Assembly: GCA_025450375.1 (NCBI GenBank)
Contig: JANWHO010000006.1
Span: 1-25,381, forward strand
Length of the DNA: 25,381 nucleotides
Origin: Chloroflexota bacterium
Lineage (GTDB): Bacteria > Chloroflexota > UBA5177 > JANWHV01
Direction of reading: 5' to 3'
A program made the position numbers and the translations under genes. The stretch's first letter is position 1. Each line of letters begins with the position of its first letter. The notes beneath the pieces were generated by a model. The model did not search any database, was not told the DNA's origin, and was given only the letters and a program-made list of their open reading frames with translations. Below are positions 7,189 through 15,296 of the stretch, in pieces.

Positions 7189-9909
7189 CTAGGCAGGCCG
7201 GTAGCGAAATCCCGCGCGGCTCAGTTGCCGCGGTCTACCCGGATCGGACAGGCGGAGGAGACATGCGGCCACGCCCGCGTAGCCGACCATATAGTCGGGC
7301 GTGAAGATCGTCGGCGATTCCGATGAAAAGACCAGGAGGCCATCGCGTTCCACGGCGAACGCTGCCAACAACACGGCTAGCTGAGCTGCATCCTCACCCG
7401 ACCGCGGATCGCCGGCAGCCGCAACGTCCAGCAAGGTCTCGATCTGTCCCGCCAACCCGTGACATTGCACCGGGCTGGTCGCGCGCGCCCCCATGCCCGC
7501 GGTGCGCGCCGCCCGCCGCGCGACCTCCCAGGCGCCGGGCAGCGCATCCAGTCGCGCCAGATGCAAGAACAGGATCGCGATGCCAGACGCGCCGTGGCAC
7601 CAGAGCCTCCCCGCCGGTCCATTTTCAACACCTGGCCAATCCAACCCGGTGCCATCGACCAGCGCCGGCCGCGCCAGCCCCAGCAGCCAGCGCGCCGCTC
7701 CAACCGCCGCGGCCCGAAAACGCTCCTCGCGCGTCGCCTCGTAGAGATCAAGCAGGGCATCCGCGATCCCGGCCGCCCCATGCGCGTAGCCCAGATAGGC
7801 ATGGCCGCTCAGCCCCTCGTACCCGTCGGGGAACGACCAGCGGCACGCATCGCCTTCGTCGCCGATCCACTCGGCTGCGTCAAGCACTGCCTCTCCGGCG
7901 GACCTCGCCGCCGCCAGGTGCTCGTCGCCCGCGGTCTCATCCCAGAGCAACAGATGGAACCGGAGCCTGCCGGCGGCGCCATTAAAGAGATCCGGCGAGG
8001 CGAAGGGCGCCCCATAGGGCAGACCGGCGATCCAGCGCCCGCGCGCCTCGGCCGCCGCGATCAATTCCGGGTCGCCGAGCACCTGGCCCGCACGCAGCAG
8101 GGCCGCGCCGACGCCCGCCTCTCCCACATACAGGCCGGGCAGCGGCTGCTCGCCCAGGTGCGGCGCTACGCGGAGCCAGCGCGCCGCTTCGGCCACCATC
8201 CCCCGGTGCCGCGCCTCGCCGCGGGCCCCGGCGATCTCGGCCAGGGCGAGGAGTGAGCCCGCGGCCCCGGTATTGATGTCGCGCGAACGCACTCCCGAGC
8301 CGAGTTGGTGACTGCCGTGCCAGGCGCGGCCCGTACCCTCGGGAGCCGGGACGCTCATGGCGCAGAGGGTGTCCCCTAATCGCCCTGCCATCTCCCCCGC
8401 GCGCCGCCGCACATCCTCCCACGCTCCCTCGCCGAAAGTCGACGCCGTGGGCGCCACAAGACCGATCTCGCCCAGCACCGCGTTGAGCGCGCTCATCGAC
8501 TGATAGCGATCGGACGCGTCGCGCGCCAGGCAGCGCGCGATCAGCGGCTCCAAGGCCGCGGGCGCGGCGGGATTCAAGAGTGACAGTGGGCGGTCCAGCA
8601 AGCGGTCGGGCCGGGGGGCGAGCGAGGGATCGGCGCCCGTCGCCAGCAAGAACAGCAGCGCGCCCAGCGCGTACACATCGTCGGTGACGGCAGGCGATAG
8701 CCCCTCGGCCTGCCGCGGCGACATATATCCACGCGTGCCCAGCCCATGTGGTTGCTCCTCGGCGGTGACGCGGTACGCGAGTTCAAAGTCGATCAGGCGC
8801 AGGTTCCCATCGCCCAGCACGATGACATTTGGCGACTTAAGATCCCGGTAGACGAATCCGGCGGCATGCACCGCGCCGAGCGCCGCGGTGAGCTGGCGAC
8901 CCAGCCTGACGATATCCTCGCCGCTCGGCAGGATGCCCTGCATCAGTTGCCCGCTGAGGTATGCCTCCAGCGTGATCCCCTCGACGTCCTCCATCGCCAG
9001 CAGCAGATCCTCGCCGTCCTCAAGTAGGTCGTAGACGGCAGGTCCGATGCCCACCGGCAGACACCCGAGCACGCCGGCCTCATGCCGCAATCGCGCCCGT
9101 GCATCCTGCCCGTTCTGTCCGAGCGCGGCAGCGGGATACGCTCGCTTCAGTACGCACCGGCGGCCGTGATCCAGGTCCAGCGCCAGGTGTACCGTGCCGC
9201 GCGGAGAGCGGTGGAGCGTGGCCACGGTGAGATAGCGTTCGGCGATCAGGCGCGTCGGGGCGGGCGTCGGCGTGGCGACCCCAGCTGCCAGGAAAGGATC
9301 CTCGATACCGTGGGGACATTGGTAGCTGGCCAACCGCCGATCCGGCACAAGCGTGCCGTCAACGGCAAGCAACGCCGGCACGATTTCGCCAAGCGGTGTC
9401 TGCATGTAGCGCCCGCCGAAGCCGCCGTAGCGGTAGTGTACAAGGCTCCCCGGCGCCAGCGGGCGATCGGAGGGGATCGGCGGCCCGGCAAGTCCCTGCG
9501 TGGCCTCGTGCAACGCACTCGCCAGGCGTACCGCCTGCGCATCGTCGCCCGGGTACACGGTGATGAACTTGCCGATCTGGCTCATGCCGGCCTCGCCCGT
9601 GTTCAGGGAGTGAAGCGCCCGCGGCGAACTGGCGACCTTGAAATTGGCGCCGTGCGCAAGCAGCACCGGAACCGCACGCCCGAGGACAGCCTTTGCCGTG
9701 GCTTCGCTCGCCGAAACGTGCAGCTTCCATCCCTGCTCGGGCGACACGGCACAAGCAGGGATCATGCGCAGCCACGGCCCCGCGGGATCGGCCATGGGCG
9801 TGGCCCACGCATCCCGTGGCTCCGCCCGCGGACTCGCGCCCAGTTCGGTAAGCAATGACAGGAACGACTGATCCACTCCCCCGTCAGCCTGTACCGCGTC
9901 AGCAGCCAT
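7189..9909 (-). CDS. lanL: Class IV-like lanthionine synthetase (lyase-kinase-LanC)
   Basis: This 906-residue synthetase should phosphorylate and eliminate Ser/Thr and then cyclise Cys onto the dehydro residues. The N-terminal lyase-like domain (about 1-215) has WKLHVSA (62-67), NFK (89-91) and GKFITVYP (113-120). The Ser/Thr kinase domain (about 225-485) has the VLK lysine (Lys255), YRDLKSPN in place of HRD (Asp356) and the metal site IDFE (Asp374). The LanC cyclase domain (about 500-906) has GYAHGAAG, WCHGASG (Cys771) and QCHGLAG (Cys816, His817), the complete zinc ligand set. Class III LanKC enzymes usually lack these ligands, so LanL (class IV) fits better. The ATG at 9909 was chosen over a GTG at 9918 because AAGGGAG lies about ten bases before it. 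It starts 16 bases after precursor C and is surely coupled to it. Confidence 0.93.
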   Translation of the reverse strand: MAADAVQADGGVDQSFLSLLTELGASPRAEPRDAWATPMADPAGPWLRMIPACAVSPEQGWKLHVSASEATAKAVLGRAVPVLLAHGANFKVASSPRALHSLNTGEAGMSQIGKFITVYPGDDAQAVRLASALHEATQGLAGPPIPSDRPLAPGSLVHYRYGGFGGRYMQTPLGEIVPALLAVDGTLVPDRRLASYQCPHGIEDPFLAAGVATPTPAPTRLIAERYLTVATLHRSPRGTVHLALDLDHGRRCVLKRAYPAAALGQNGQDARARLRHEAGVLGCLPVGIGPAVYDLLEDGEDLLLAMEDVEGITLEAYLSGQLMQGILPSGEDIVRLGRQLTAALGAVHAAGFVYRDLKSPNVIVLGDGNLRLIDFELAYRVTAEEQPHGLGTRGYMSPRQAEGLSPAVTDDVYALGALLFLLATGADPSLAPRPDRLLDRPLSLLNPAAPAALEPLIARCLARDASDRYQSMSALNAVLGEIGLVAPTASTFGEGAWEDVRRRAGEMAGRLGDTLCAMSVPAPEGTGRAWHGSHQLGSGVRSRDINTGAAGSLLALAEIAGARGEARHRGMVAEAARWLRVAPHLGEQPLPGLYVGEAGVGAALLRAGQVLGDPELIAAAEARGRWIAGLPYGAPFASPDLFNGAAGRLRFHLLLWDETAGDEHLAAARSAGEAVLDAAEWIGDEGDACRWSFPDGYEGLSGHAYLGYAHGAAGIADALLDLYEATREERFRAAAVGAARWLLGLARPALVDGTGLDWPGVENGPAGRLWCHGASGIAILFLHLARLDALPGAWEVARRAARTAGMGARATSPVQCHGLAGQIETLLDVAAAGDPRSGEDAAQLAVLLAAFAVERDGLLVFSSESPTIFTPDYMVGYAGVAACLLRLSDPGRPRQLSRAGFRYRPA

Positions 9910-9925
9910 GTGCTCCACTCTCCCT

Positions 9926-10171
9926 TCAGATAGTCACGTAGCAACTGCCGCTGAGGCAGGACCATGAATTGAAGCAGGTATCGACGCAGGCGCCGTAGCC
10001 CATCACGTCGGCTTCCTGCCAGCCCTCCTGCTGGAGTTCTTCAACCTGGCGAGCGAATCCCGACGATTCGAGCGCCAGGTAGGGGTCGTCGCGCAAAAGT
10101 TGGCGGAAGGGAGGGTCGCTTGCGATGCGATCGAGAAAACGATCGATGAGATCGCGATAACCGTCGCTCAT
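9926..10171 (-). CDS. RiPP precursor peptide C, first gene of the operon
   Basis: The 81-residue peptide has a divergent leader (FLDRIASDPPFRQLLRDD, then YLALESSG) of the same Nif11/NHLP-like pattern. A glycine-poor junction EADVMGYGAC replaces GGEV.GY..C. The core is longer and richer than in A/B: Cys62, Cys66, Cys72 and Cys77 with Thr65, Ser69, Ser71, Ser74, Ser76 and Thr80. The TC.N/FS/T..C pattern is shared with the A and B cores. It is immediately upstream of lanL (16-base gap), the usual place of the cognate precursor. The ATG at 10171 has AAGGAAGGAAG ten bases upstream. Little sequence identity with A/B outside the motifs suggests an older divergence. Confidence 0.87.
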   Translation of the reverse strand: MSDGYRDLIDRFLDRIASDPPFRQLLRDDPYLALESSGFARQVEELQQEGWQEADVMGYGACVDTCFNSWSCLSGSCYVTI

Positions 10172-10323
10172 TCCTGATCTTCCTTCCTTACGCCAGCCAT
10201 GACGCAGGTGTTCCTTCCGTGGCGTGCGTTCTCTATACTCATCCAGGGCATTCGCTCGCTCTCACGGCTGTCCATGCGTTCTCGCGTGAGACGTTGCGCT
10301 GGGCGTTTCCTCAACCTGTCGTT

Positions 10324-10329
10324 ATTCTG
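10324..10329 (-). promoter_or_regulatory. Candidate operon -10 element
   Basis: CAGAAT on the minus strand (4/6 to TATAAT) lies ten bases downstream of the 11-bp-period repeat. This is the geometry expected for a SARP-activated promoter lacking a good -35. Transcription would start near 10317, giving a leader of about 145 bases before precursor C. Confidence 0.3.
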
Positions 10330-10339
10330 CCACCCAAGG

Positions 10340-10359
10340 ATTACCATGCCATTACCATG
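10340..10359 (-). promoter_or_regulatory. SARP-like direct repeat, 11-bp period
   Basis: ATTACCATG occurs at 10340-10348 and again at 10351-10359, nine identical bases repeated with an 11-base period. SARP/BTAD activators bind direct heptamer repeats with this one-helical-turn spacing, close upstream of the -10 of target promoters. The divergent regulator gene encodes exactly such a DNA-binding domain. Binding is inferred. Confidence 0.45.
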
Positions 10360-10368
10360 ATGGCCGCG

Positions 10369-10386
10369 GTCTTGTGCCGTCTTGTG
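10369..10386. promoter_or_regulatory. Second direct repeat, 10-bp period
   Basis: GTCTTGTG occurs at 10369-10376 and 10379-10386, eight identical bases with a ten-base period, 10 bases from the first repeat box. It could be a second operator for the same or another regulator. Orientation and target are unknown. Confidence 0.35.
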
Positions 10387-10467
10387 TCGCGGTATGGGCA
10401 ATGTGCGAGGAGCAGTCATCCTGTCTGGGCAGGAGCACAAGATAACGGGCTAAACCGGCCCCTAGTC

Positions 10468-10496
10468 TTGCGATAAGCGATATTGTCGTGTACGTT
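10468..10496 (+). promoter_or_regulatory. Candidate promoter of the SARP-type regulator
   Basis: TTGCGA (10468-10473), a 17-base spacer and TACGTT (10491-10496) precede the regulator. The start would fall near 10503, giving a leader of about 77 bases. The same -35 hexamer occurs in the leuS promoter of this window. Confidence 0.4.
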
Positions 10497-10579
10497 GATC
10501 TCAATCTGGCAGGTTGTACCGCCACCCAATACGCCGTCGTCGTTGCATCACGTAGATATGCGCTTAGGGGTGTTTCCTG

Positions 10580-13500
10580 ATGCCGCGCTACCGGCAACAG
10601 TATCGTCGTTGCGGCAAGCCCAACTGCCAACGTTGCGCGGGCGGCCCAGGGCACGGTCCCTATTGGTACGCCATCGAACGGAGCGATGGCCGCACCTACT
10701 CCCGGTATATTGGCAAGGAGCGGCCGTTTGACGCGGCGTCCGGCGCTACCCTCGAACCTGCCGGGGCGGGTGCCGATCTCATCCTTGACAAGCAGGCGTC
10801 GCCCGATGAGATGGTTATGTGCCCGCGAGACCAGGGAGAGACTCCCCAACCAAAGGGCATGGGGAGCGATGGCGTAATTCCTTTCTCACAATCCATCTCA
10901 GCCGCTCCAGGGCTGTCCACGGGACTCCGCATCTGGCTGCTGGGCGGCTTTCGCCTAGAACGTGGCGGCGTGGTGGTCACCGGGTGGCGACGACAGTTAG
11001 CCGCCGCGGTACTCAAGCGGTTGCTGCTGGCGGAAGGCCGGAGTCTGCCTCGCGAAAGACTTGCCCTGGACATCGGCCTTGACCAGGACACCGAATCCAC
11101 CCGGCAGTCGCTCAGTACAGCTATCCACACCCTCCGTCGGATCCTCGAGCCGGGATTGCCGCCCGGCGGCCGTTCCCGGTACATCACCCTGGAATACGAG
11201 ACGTTTTACCTGCACCTAACCGATGAGGACTGGGTTGATCTGTTCGCCTTCGCCGCCGCCCTCGATGGTGCCGCGACCGCCGATGATCCGTTGATGCCGC
11301 TGGCCTCAGCGGCGAGCATCTACGGGGGCGACCTCCTTCCCGACGACTCGGCGCCCTGGTGCGTGGTGCCACGCGAAGCACTGCGCCTGCGTTGGCACGG
11401 CGCCCTGTTCGCCCTTAGCGAGGCACAGGTGCGGCATGGGCAGTATGAACAGGCCGCAATGACGCTTGGAAGGCTCCTCGTCGCCGATCCCGCGCAAGAG
11501 GAGGCGGCACGCCGCCTGATGCACGTGCTGAGCCGGCAGGGACGGCGTGGTGAGGCGCTGCGCATCTACGGCGCCCTTAAGGCCGCGTTGCGCGCTGAGG
11601 TGGGCGCCCGCCCATCCGCCGAAACCCAGGCGCTGGCCCTTTCCCTGCAAGGAGGAGAGCTGCCTGCTCGCAGGCGCCTGGCGCGATCGGCGCGAGCGTT
11701 TCCGGCCCAGCACGAGGAATCTCCCCAGGCATCGCGCTCGCTCGTCGGCCGCGAGGTACATCTCGCTCGGATACGCGATGCGTTGCTAGCAGCGCGTGAC
11801 GGGCGCGGCAGTGCCCTATTGGTCTCTGGGGACGCCGGGATGGGCAAAACCAGTCTGGCCGAGGAGGCGGCATTGAGCGCCGCCTTGCTCGGCTTCCGCA
11901 TCCTCTGGGGGCGAGCCGCCGAGGGTGAGCAAGATCTGCCATACGCGCCGATCGCCGAGGCATTCAGGGGCTACGTGCGCGATCGGCCGACAAAACTGCT
12001 CCGCCGGGAGTTGCTGGGCGCGGAGGCGCTCGTCACCATCTTGCCCGAACTGACCGCCATGCTCGGGATCGCGACCCCTCGGGCACTAGAACAGCCCGGT
12101 GCCGAACGTATGCGCCTGGCGACGGCACTACGCACCCTGCTGGCCGCGACGAGCGAGCAGCGACCGTTGCTGCTGGTGCTTGACGATCTGCACTGGGCGG
12201 ACAGCTCATCGCGTGGGCTGGCGGCATTTTTGATGCGCCGTTGCCGCGACCTGCGCGTAGTCCTGCTTTGCGCCGCGCGCGACGACGTGCCGGAGGATCA
12301 TCCCCTGCGCACTATGATCCTCGATGGCCTGCGCGACGGCACGCTGCGGAACATCGAACTGCTGGGCCTCTCCCCTGCTGAGGTCGCGACCCTCGCTCAA
12401 GAGCAATTGGGATTCCCGTTGCCCGAACCGCGGGTAAGGATGCTGCAATCCCAGTGCCATGGGAATCCATTCTTCATCACCGAACTGCTGGCGCTGCTTC
12501 GGCACGAGTCCGGGGACGCGGGAGACGTGTCGGCCGGCAGTACGCTGGACGCGATCCTGGCGGGCGAACGCAGCCTGCCGCACACAATCCGTCAGACGCT
12601 CACGCGCCGTCTCGACCGGCTTGGCATCGCCTGTCGTACCTTGCTGCGCGCCGGCGCTGTGCTCGGCGACCGCTTCGAGATCGCGCTGCTGGCCGAGATC
12701 GTGGGTCAGGAGCGTACCGCGTGCGAGCAACTGCTTGACAACGCCGTGGCGGCTCGCCTGCTGGATGAGGATCGGCGCGGCGCTGGCAGCTATGCGTTGA
12801 CGCACGCACTGCTGTGCCGTGCGCTGTATGATGAGTTGCTGCCGGGCCAGCGCAGGCGGTTGCACGCCAGGGCCGCGGCCGCCTTGGCGGCCCGCGGTGC
12901 GACAGGCGGGTCGCCGGATGTGGAGCGGGTCGCCTACCACTACGCCCGCACCGACGAGCACGGAAAGGCGGCGCGGTGGCTGGAACAGGCTGGCGACCGC
13001 GCGGCGGTGCTCTACGCGCAAGAATCCACGCTCCGCTACTACGAGCGGGCGCGGGAGGAGTTCCTCCAGGCCGAAGCCGACACCTCCGATGATGCCCTGC
13101 CACGCCTGGACGAGAAGCTGGGCGACCAGCGGCTGCTGGCGGGTGACTTCGTGGTAGCACAAGCCGACTTCGCGCGGGCGAGGGCGCGGGAGCGCGACAT
13201 CGAACGCCGGCTCACGCTGCGCCGCAAGGAGGGTGTCGCCTGCCTGAAGCGGGGCGACTATGCGGGCGCGCTCGAGATGCTGCAAGCCGCGGAGGATGAG
13301 TTGGCGGGCGTCGATGGCGCGCCGCCCGCGCTTCGCGCCACGCTTGCGCTGGAGAGGGGCGAGGTGTGCCTCCGTCGCGGCGACTTCGAGGCGGCGGAGG
13401 CGGAGGCGAACGCGGCCCTCGCGCTGCTGGATGACGCGAAGGAGCAGCGCGCATGCGGGCATGCCTTCCAGCTCCTTGGCGCGGTTGCCGCCACGCGCGG

Positions 13501-14788
13501 TGACCTGGCATGCGCGGAGCCGTTACTCCAGCGGAGCCTGGCGCTTCTTGCCGGACTGTCGGACCCCGAAGGCGACCCGCAGGCGCTCGCCGCCTGCTGG
13601 AACAGCCTTGCGCAGGTGTCGTACCGGCAGGGCGATCTCGCCGCTACGGACGAGCGCATCCACCGTGGTATGGAGATCGCGGAGCGGCTGGGCGATCAGC
13701 ATACTGTTGCGGCATGCTGGAGTAGACTGGCGCTGGTGGCACGGCGGCGGGGCGCGACCGATGAGGCAGAAGAGTTCCATCGCCGAAGCCTGCGCGTGCG
13801 GGAGCGGATCGGCGATCAGCATGGCATTGCGGGCTGCTGGAACAATATAGGGCTGCTGGCTCTCGATCGCGGTCGCTTTACGCAGGCGGACGACTATTTC
13901 CGCCGTGCCTTTGCCCTCTTCGAGCAGATCGGTGATCGGCACAGTAGTGCCTACGCCTGGAATAACCTCGGCCACGTTGCCCTTGGCCGCGCCGCGCTCG
14001 ACGACGCGACTGCCTACTACAAGCAGGCCCTGGACGCCTATCGGCAATTGGGAGACGGTCATGGCGAGGCGTACGTCCAGATCGATCTCGCGCGCGTGGC
14101 TCTGCATCAGGGTGATCCGGACCGCGCCGAGCAGGGAGTTCAGGCGAGTCTCACCGGCTTCGAGCTCGTGGGCGACCATCAGGGTCTCGCCAAAGCCTGG
14201 GTGGCCCTGGCGGCCATACGCGTCGAGCAAGGACGCCTTACCGATGCTCTGCACTGCTGCCGCCGCGCTCGCCGCGCTAGCCGCCTCACGGCTTTCCCGG
14301 AGTTCGAGGCAGACGAACTGCTGATGCGCGGGCGTATTCACCTGTCCATTGAAAGGAGGCCGCTCCCGGCACGCTATCTACGGGTAGCGGACGCGCTGAT
14401 CCAGCGAGCGCAACGGGCAATCGGCGCCGGAGGCACCGTCTGGTCGGGGCTCGACCTGCGCCTCCTGACAGCAGCGTCTTATCTCGCGCGCGGCAACGCG
14501 CGCGCGGCGGCGGACGTCGCCGAGAGCGTGCTTGCCGTAGCCGGTCCGGAGAAACAGCGGCGCGAGGAGAGCCTGGCCCGGCGCCTGCTCGGCCAGTGCG
14601 CGCTCTTGGAAGGGGACGAGAAGAGGGCGCGGGCCAGGCTCGCCGCATCGCTCGCCTTGCAACACGAGCATGGTCTCCGGTTAGAAGCGGCGCGCACCCA
14701 GGCCCTGCTCGACGCGCTGGACACGAGCGCCTCGTCCGCGGGCGCGCGGCACCCACATCCGCTAGCAGACCTACCGCGCGGGCGCTGA
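10580..14788 (+). CDS. Large BTAD/SARP-AAA-TPR transcriptional regulator with N-terminal Cys-rich domain
   Basis: This 1402-residue regulator is divergent from the RiPP operon and is its likely activator. Residues 1-50 hold a small Cys/His domain (CGKPNCQRC, HGPYWY, RYIGKERP), similar to short domains of unknown function common in Chloroflexota. Residues 116-212 form an OmpR-type winged helix (LRIWLLGGFRLERGG to YITLEYETFYL) and 218-355 a BTAD helical domain. An ATPase follows with Walker A GDAGMGKT (417-424) and Walker B LLVLDDLHWAD (about 530-541). From about residue 800 there are TPR-like repeats, several starting GDQH.. or ending in W..L/IG/A. The ATG at 10580 has AGGGG about ten bases upstream. 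Similar proteins are pathway-specific activators (AfsR/LAL type) of secondary metabolism in actinomycetes. What the TPRs sense is unknown. Confidence 0.92.
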   Translation: MPRYRQQYRRCGKPNCQRCAGGPGHGPYWYAIERSDGRTYSRYIGKERPFDAASGATLEPAGAGADLILDKQASPDEMVMCPRDQGETPQPKGMGSDGVIPFSQSISAAPGLSTGLRIWLLGGFRLERGGVVVTGWRRQLAAAVLKRLLLAEGRSLPRERLALDIGLDQDTESTRQSLSTAIHTLRRILEPGLPPGGRSRYITLEYETFYLHLTDEDWVDLFAFAAALDGAATADDPLMPLASAASIYGGDLLPDDSAPWCVVPREALRLRWHGALFALSEAQVRHGQYEQAAMTLGRLLVADPAQEEAARRLMHVLSRQGRRGEALRIYGALKAALRAEVGARPSAETQALALSLQGGELPARRRLARSARAFPAQHEESPQASRSLVGREVHLARIRDALLAARDGRGSALLVSGDAGMGKTSLAEEAALSAALLGFRILWGRAAEGEQDLPYAPIAEAFRGYVRDRPTKLLRRELLGAEALVTILPELTAMLGIATPRALEQPGAERMRLATALRTLLAATSEQRPLLLVLDDLHWADSSSRGLAAFLMRRCRDLRVVLLCAARDDVPEDHPLRTMILDGLRDGTLRNIELLGLSPAEVATLAQEQLGFPLPEPRVRMLQSQCHGNPFFITELLALLRHESGDAGDVSAGSTLDAILAGERSLPHTIRQTLTRRLDRLGIACRTLLRAGAVLGDRFEIALLAEIVGQERTACEQLLDNAVAARLLDEDRRGAGSYALTHALLCRALYDELLPGQRRRLHARAAAALAARGATGGSPDVERVAYHYARTDEHGKAARWLEQAGDRAAVLYAQESTLRYYERAREEFLQAEADTSDDALPRLDEKLGDQRLLAGDFVVAQADFARARARERDIERRLTLRRKEGVACLKRGDYAGALEMLQAAEDELAGVDGAPPALRATLALERGEVCLRRGDFEAAEAEANAALALLDDAKEQRACGHAFQLLGAVAATRGDLACAEPLLQRSLALLAGLSDPEGDPQALAACWNSLAQVSYRQGDLAATDERIHRGMEIAERLGDQHTVAACWSRLALVARRRGATDEAEEFHRRSLRVRERIGDQHGIAGCWNNIGLLALDRGRFTQADDYFRRAFALFEQIGDRHSSAYAWNNLGHVALGRAALDDATAYYKQALDAYRQLGDGHGEAYVQIDLARVALHQGDPDRAEQGVQASLTGFELVGDHQGLAKAWVALAAIRVEQGRLTDALHCCRRARRASRLTAFPEFEADELLMRGRIHLSIERRPLPARYLRVADALIQRAQRAIGAGGTVWSGLDLRLLTAASYLARGNARAAADVAESVLAVAGPEKQRREESLARRLLGQCALLEGDEKRARARLAASLALQHEHGLRLEAARTQALLDALDTSASSAGARHPHPLADLPRGR

Positions 14789-14825
14789 TCACGGCTGGGT
14801 CCGGTCTCATGTCCGTCTTGGTATC

Positions 14826-14854
14826 TTGACACCGCTTGCACCTCCTTGTAGGGT
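14826..14854 (+). promoter_or_regulatory. Promoter-like sequence (upstream copy)
   Basis: A perfect -35 TTGACA (14826-14831) is followed after 17 bases by TAGGGT (14849-14854). The -10 block TGTAGGGTA is identical to that of the 15188-15217 promoter. Its transcript would read into the non-coding gap, about 440 bases from the next gene. Confidence 0.4.
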
Positions 14855-15187
14855 AAGAAGCGCATTCGCGCCCCCCGATCCTCCCGATCTTCTATCCAAC
14901 TTATACGCCAGCCACCATCCTGGCGGCGCTTGTGGCGCTCGTCCCGTTCATCCCGACAATACACACCGATGTTGTCCTCGCTCATCCTCACGCCCACGCG
15001 CATCGCCACGGGCGGGCCGCGCACATCCGTGTGTTCGGTATCTCTCCCCTATCCTGAATTACTCACTGCATGGGAAGGCGGCCAGGAGGAGCCAGAGGGT
15101 CTGTTTGGGGTGGCCGCTGGCCATGTGCGGGAGGACCCAATTCAGGAGTTCGCGGCCGTCGCCGCCGACCTTCCGAACCGTGGCTGC

Positions 15188-15217
15188 TTGACAGCGAGTC
15201 GTGCCCGCCTGTAGGGT
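15188..15217 (+). promoter_or_regulatory. Promoter of the FecR/beta-helix protein gene
   Basis: TTGACA (15188-15193), an 18-base spacer and TAGGGT preceded by TG (15212-15217) lie 80 bases before the start codon. The predicted transcription start is near 15224. Confidence 0.5.
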
Positions 15218-15296
15218 ACAAAATCTATCCCAGTCGTCATACATGTGCCTGTGTTCCGCACGGGCGTCGCGGGAGATCCCTATGTGGAGGAATTGC

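Larger units (their letters stand above)
10172..10579. promoter_or_regulatory. Divergent control region between RiPP operon and SARP-type regulator
   Basis: This 408-base non-coding region separates the minus-strand operon from the plus-strand regulator. It contains two direct-repeat boxes (10340-10359 and 10369-10386), a candidate operon -10 element and a candidate regulator promoter. In the operon leader TCTCACG (10260-10266) pairs with CGTGAGA (10285-10291). Short reading frames here show no family features or good ribosome sites and were not called. Confidence 0.6.
14789..15296. other. 508-bp non-coding region with two promoter-like sites
   Basis: No convincing gene was found. Open frames on both strands lack recognisable domains, and their starts lack good ribosome sites. 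Two related promoter-like sequences are present (14826-14854 and 15188-15217), the second positioned to serve the beta-helix protein gene. A small RNA from the first is possible but unsupported. Confidence 0.5.

Noticed and set aside
10168..10476. Small frames in the divergent intergenic region
   Set aside because: They have no family features, and the region carries regulatory repeats and promoters.
14930..15214. Small plus-strand frame in the gap before the beta-helix gene
   Set aside because: It has no ribosome site, domain or coding bias, and overlaps the second promoter.
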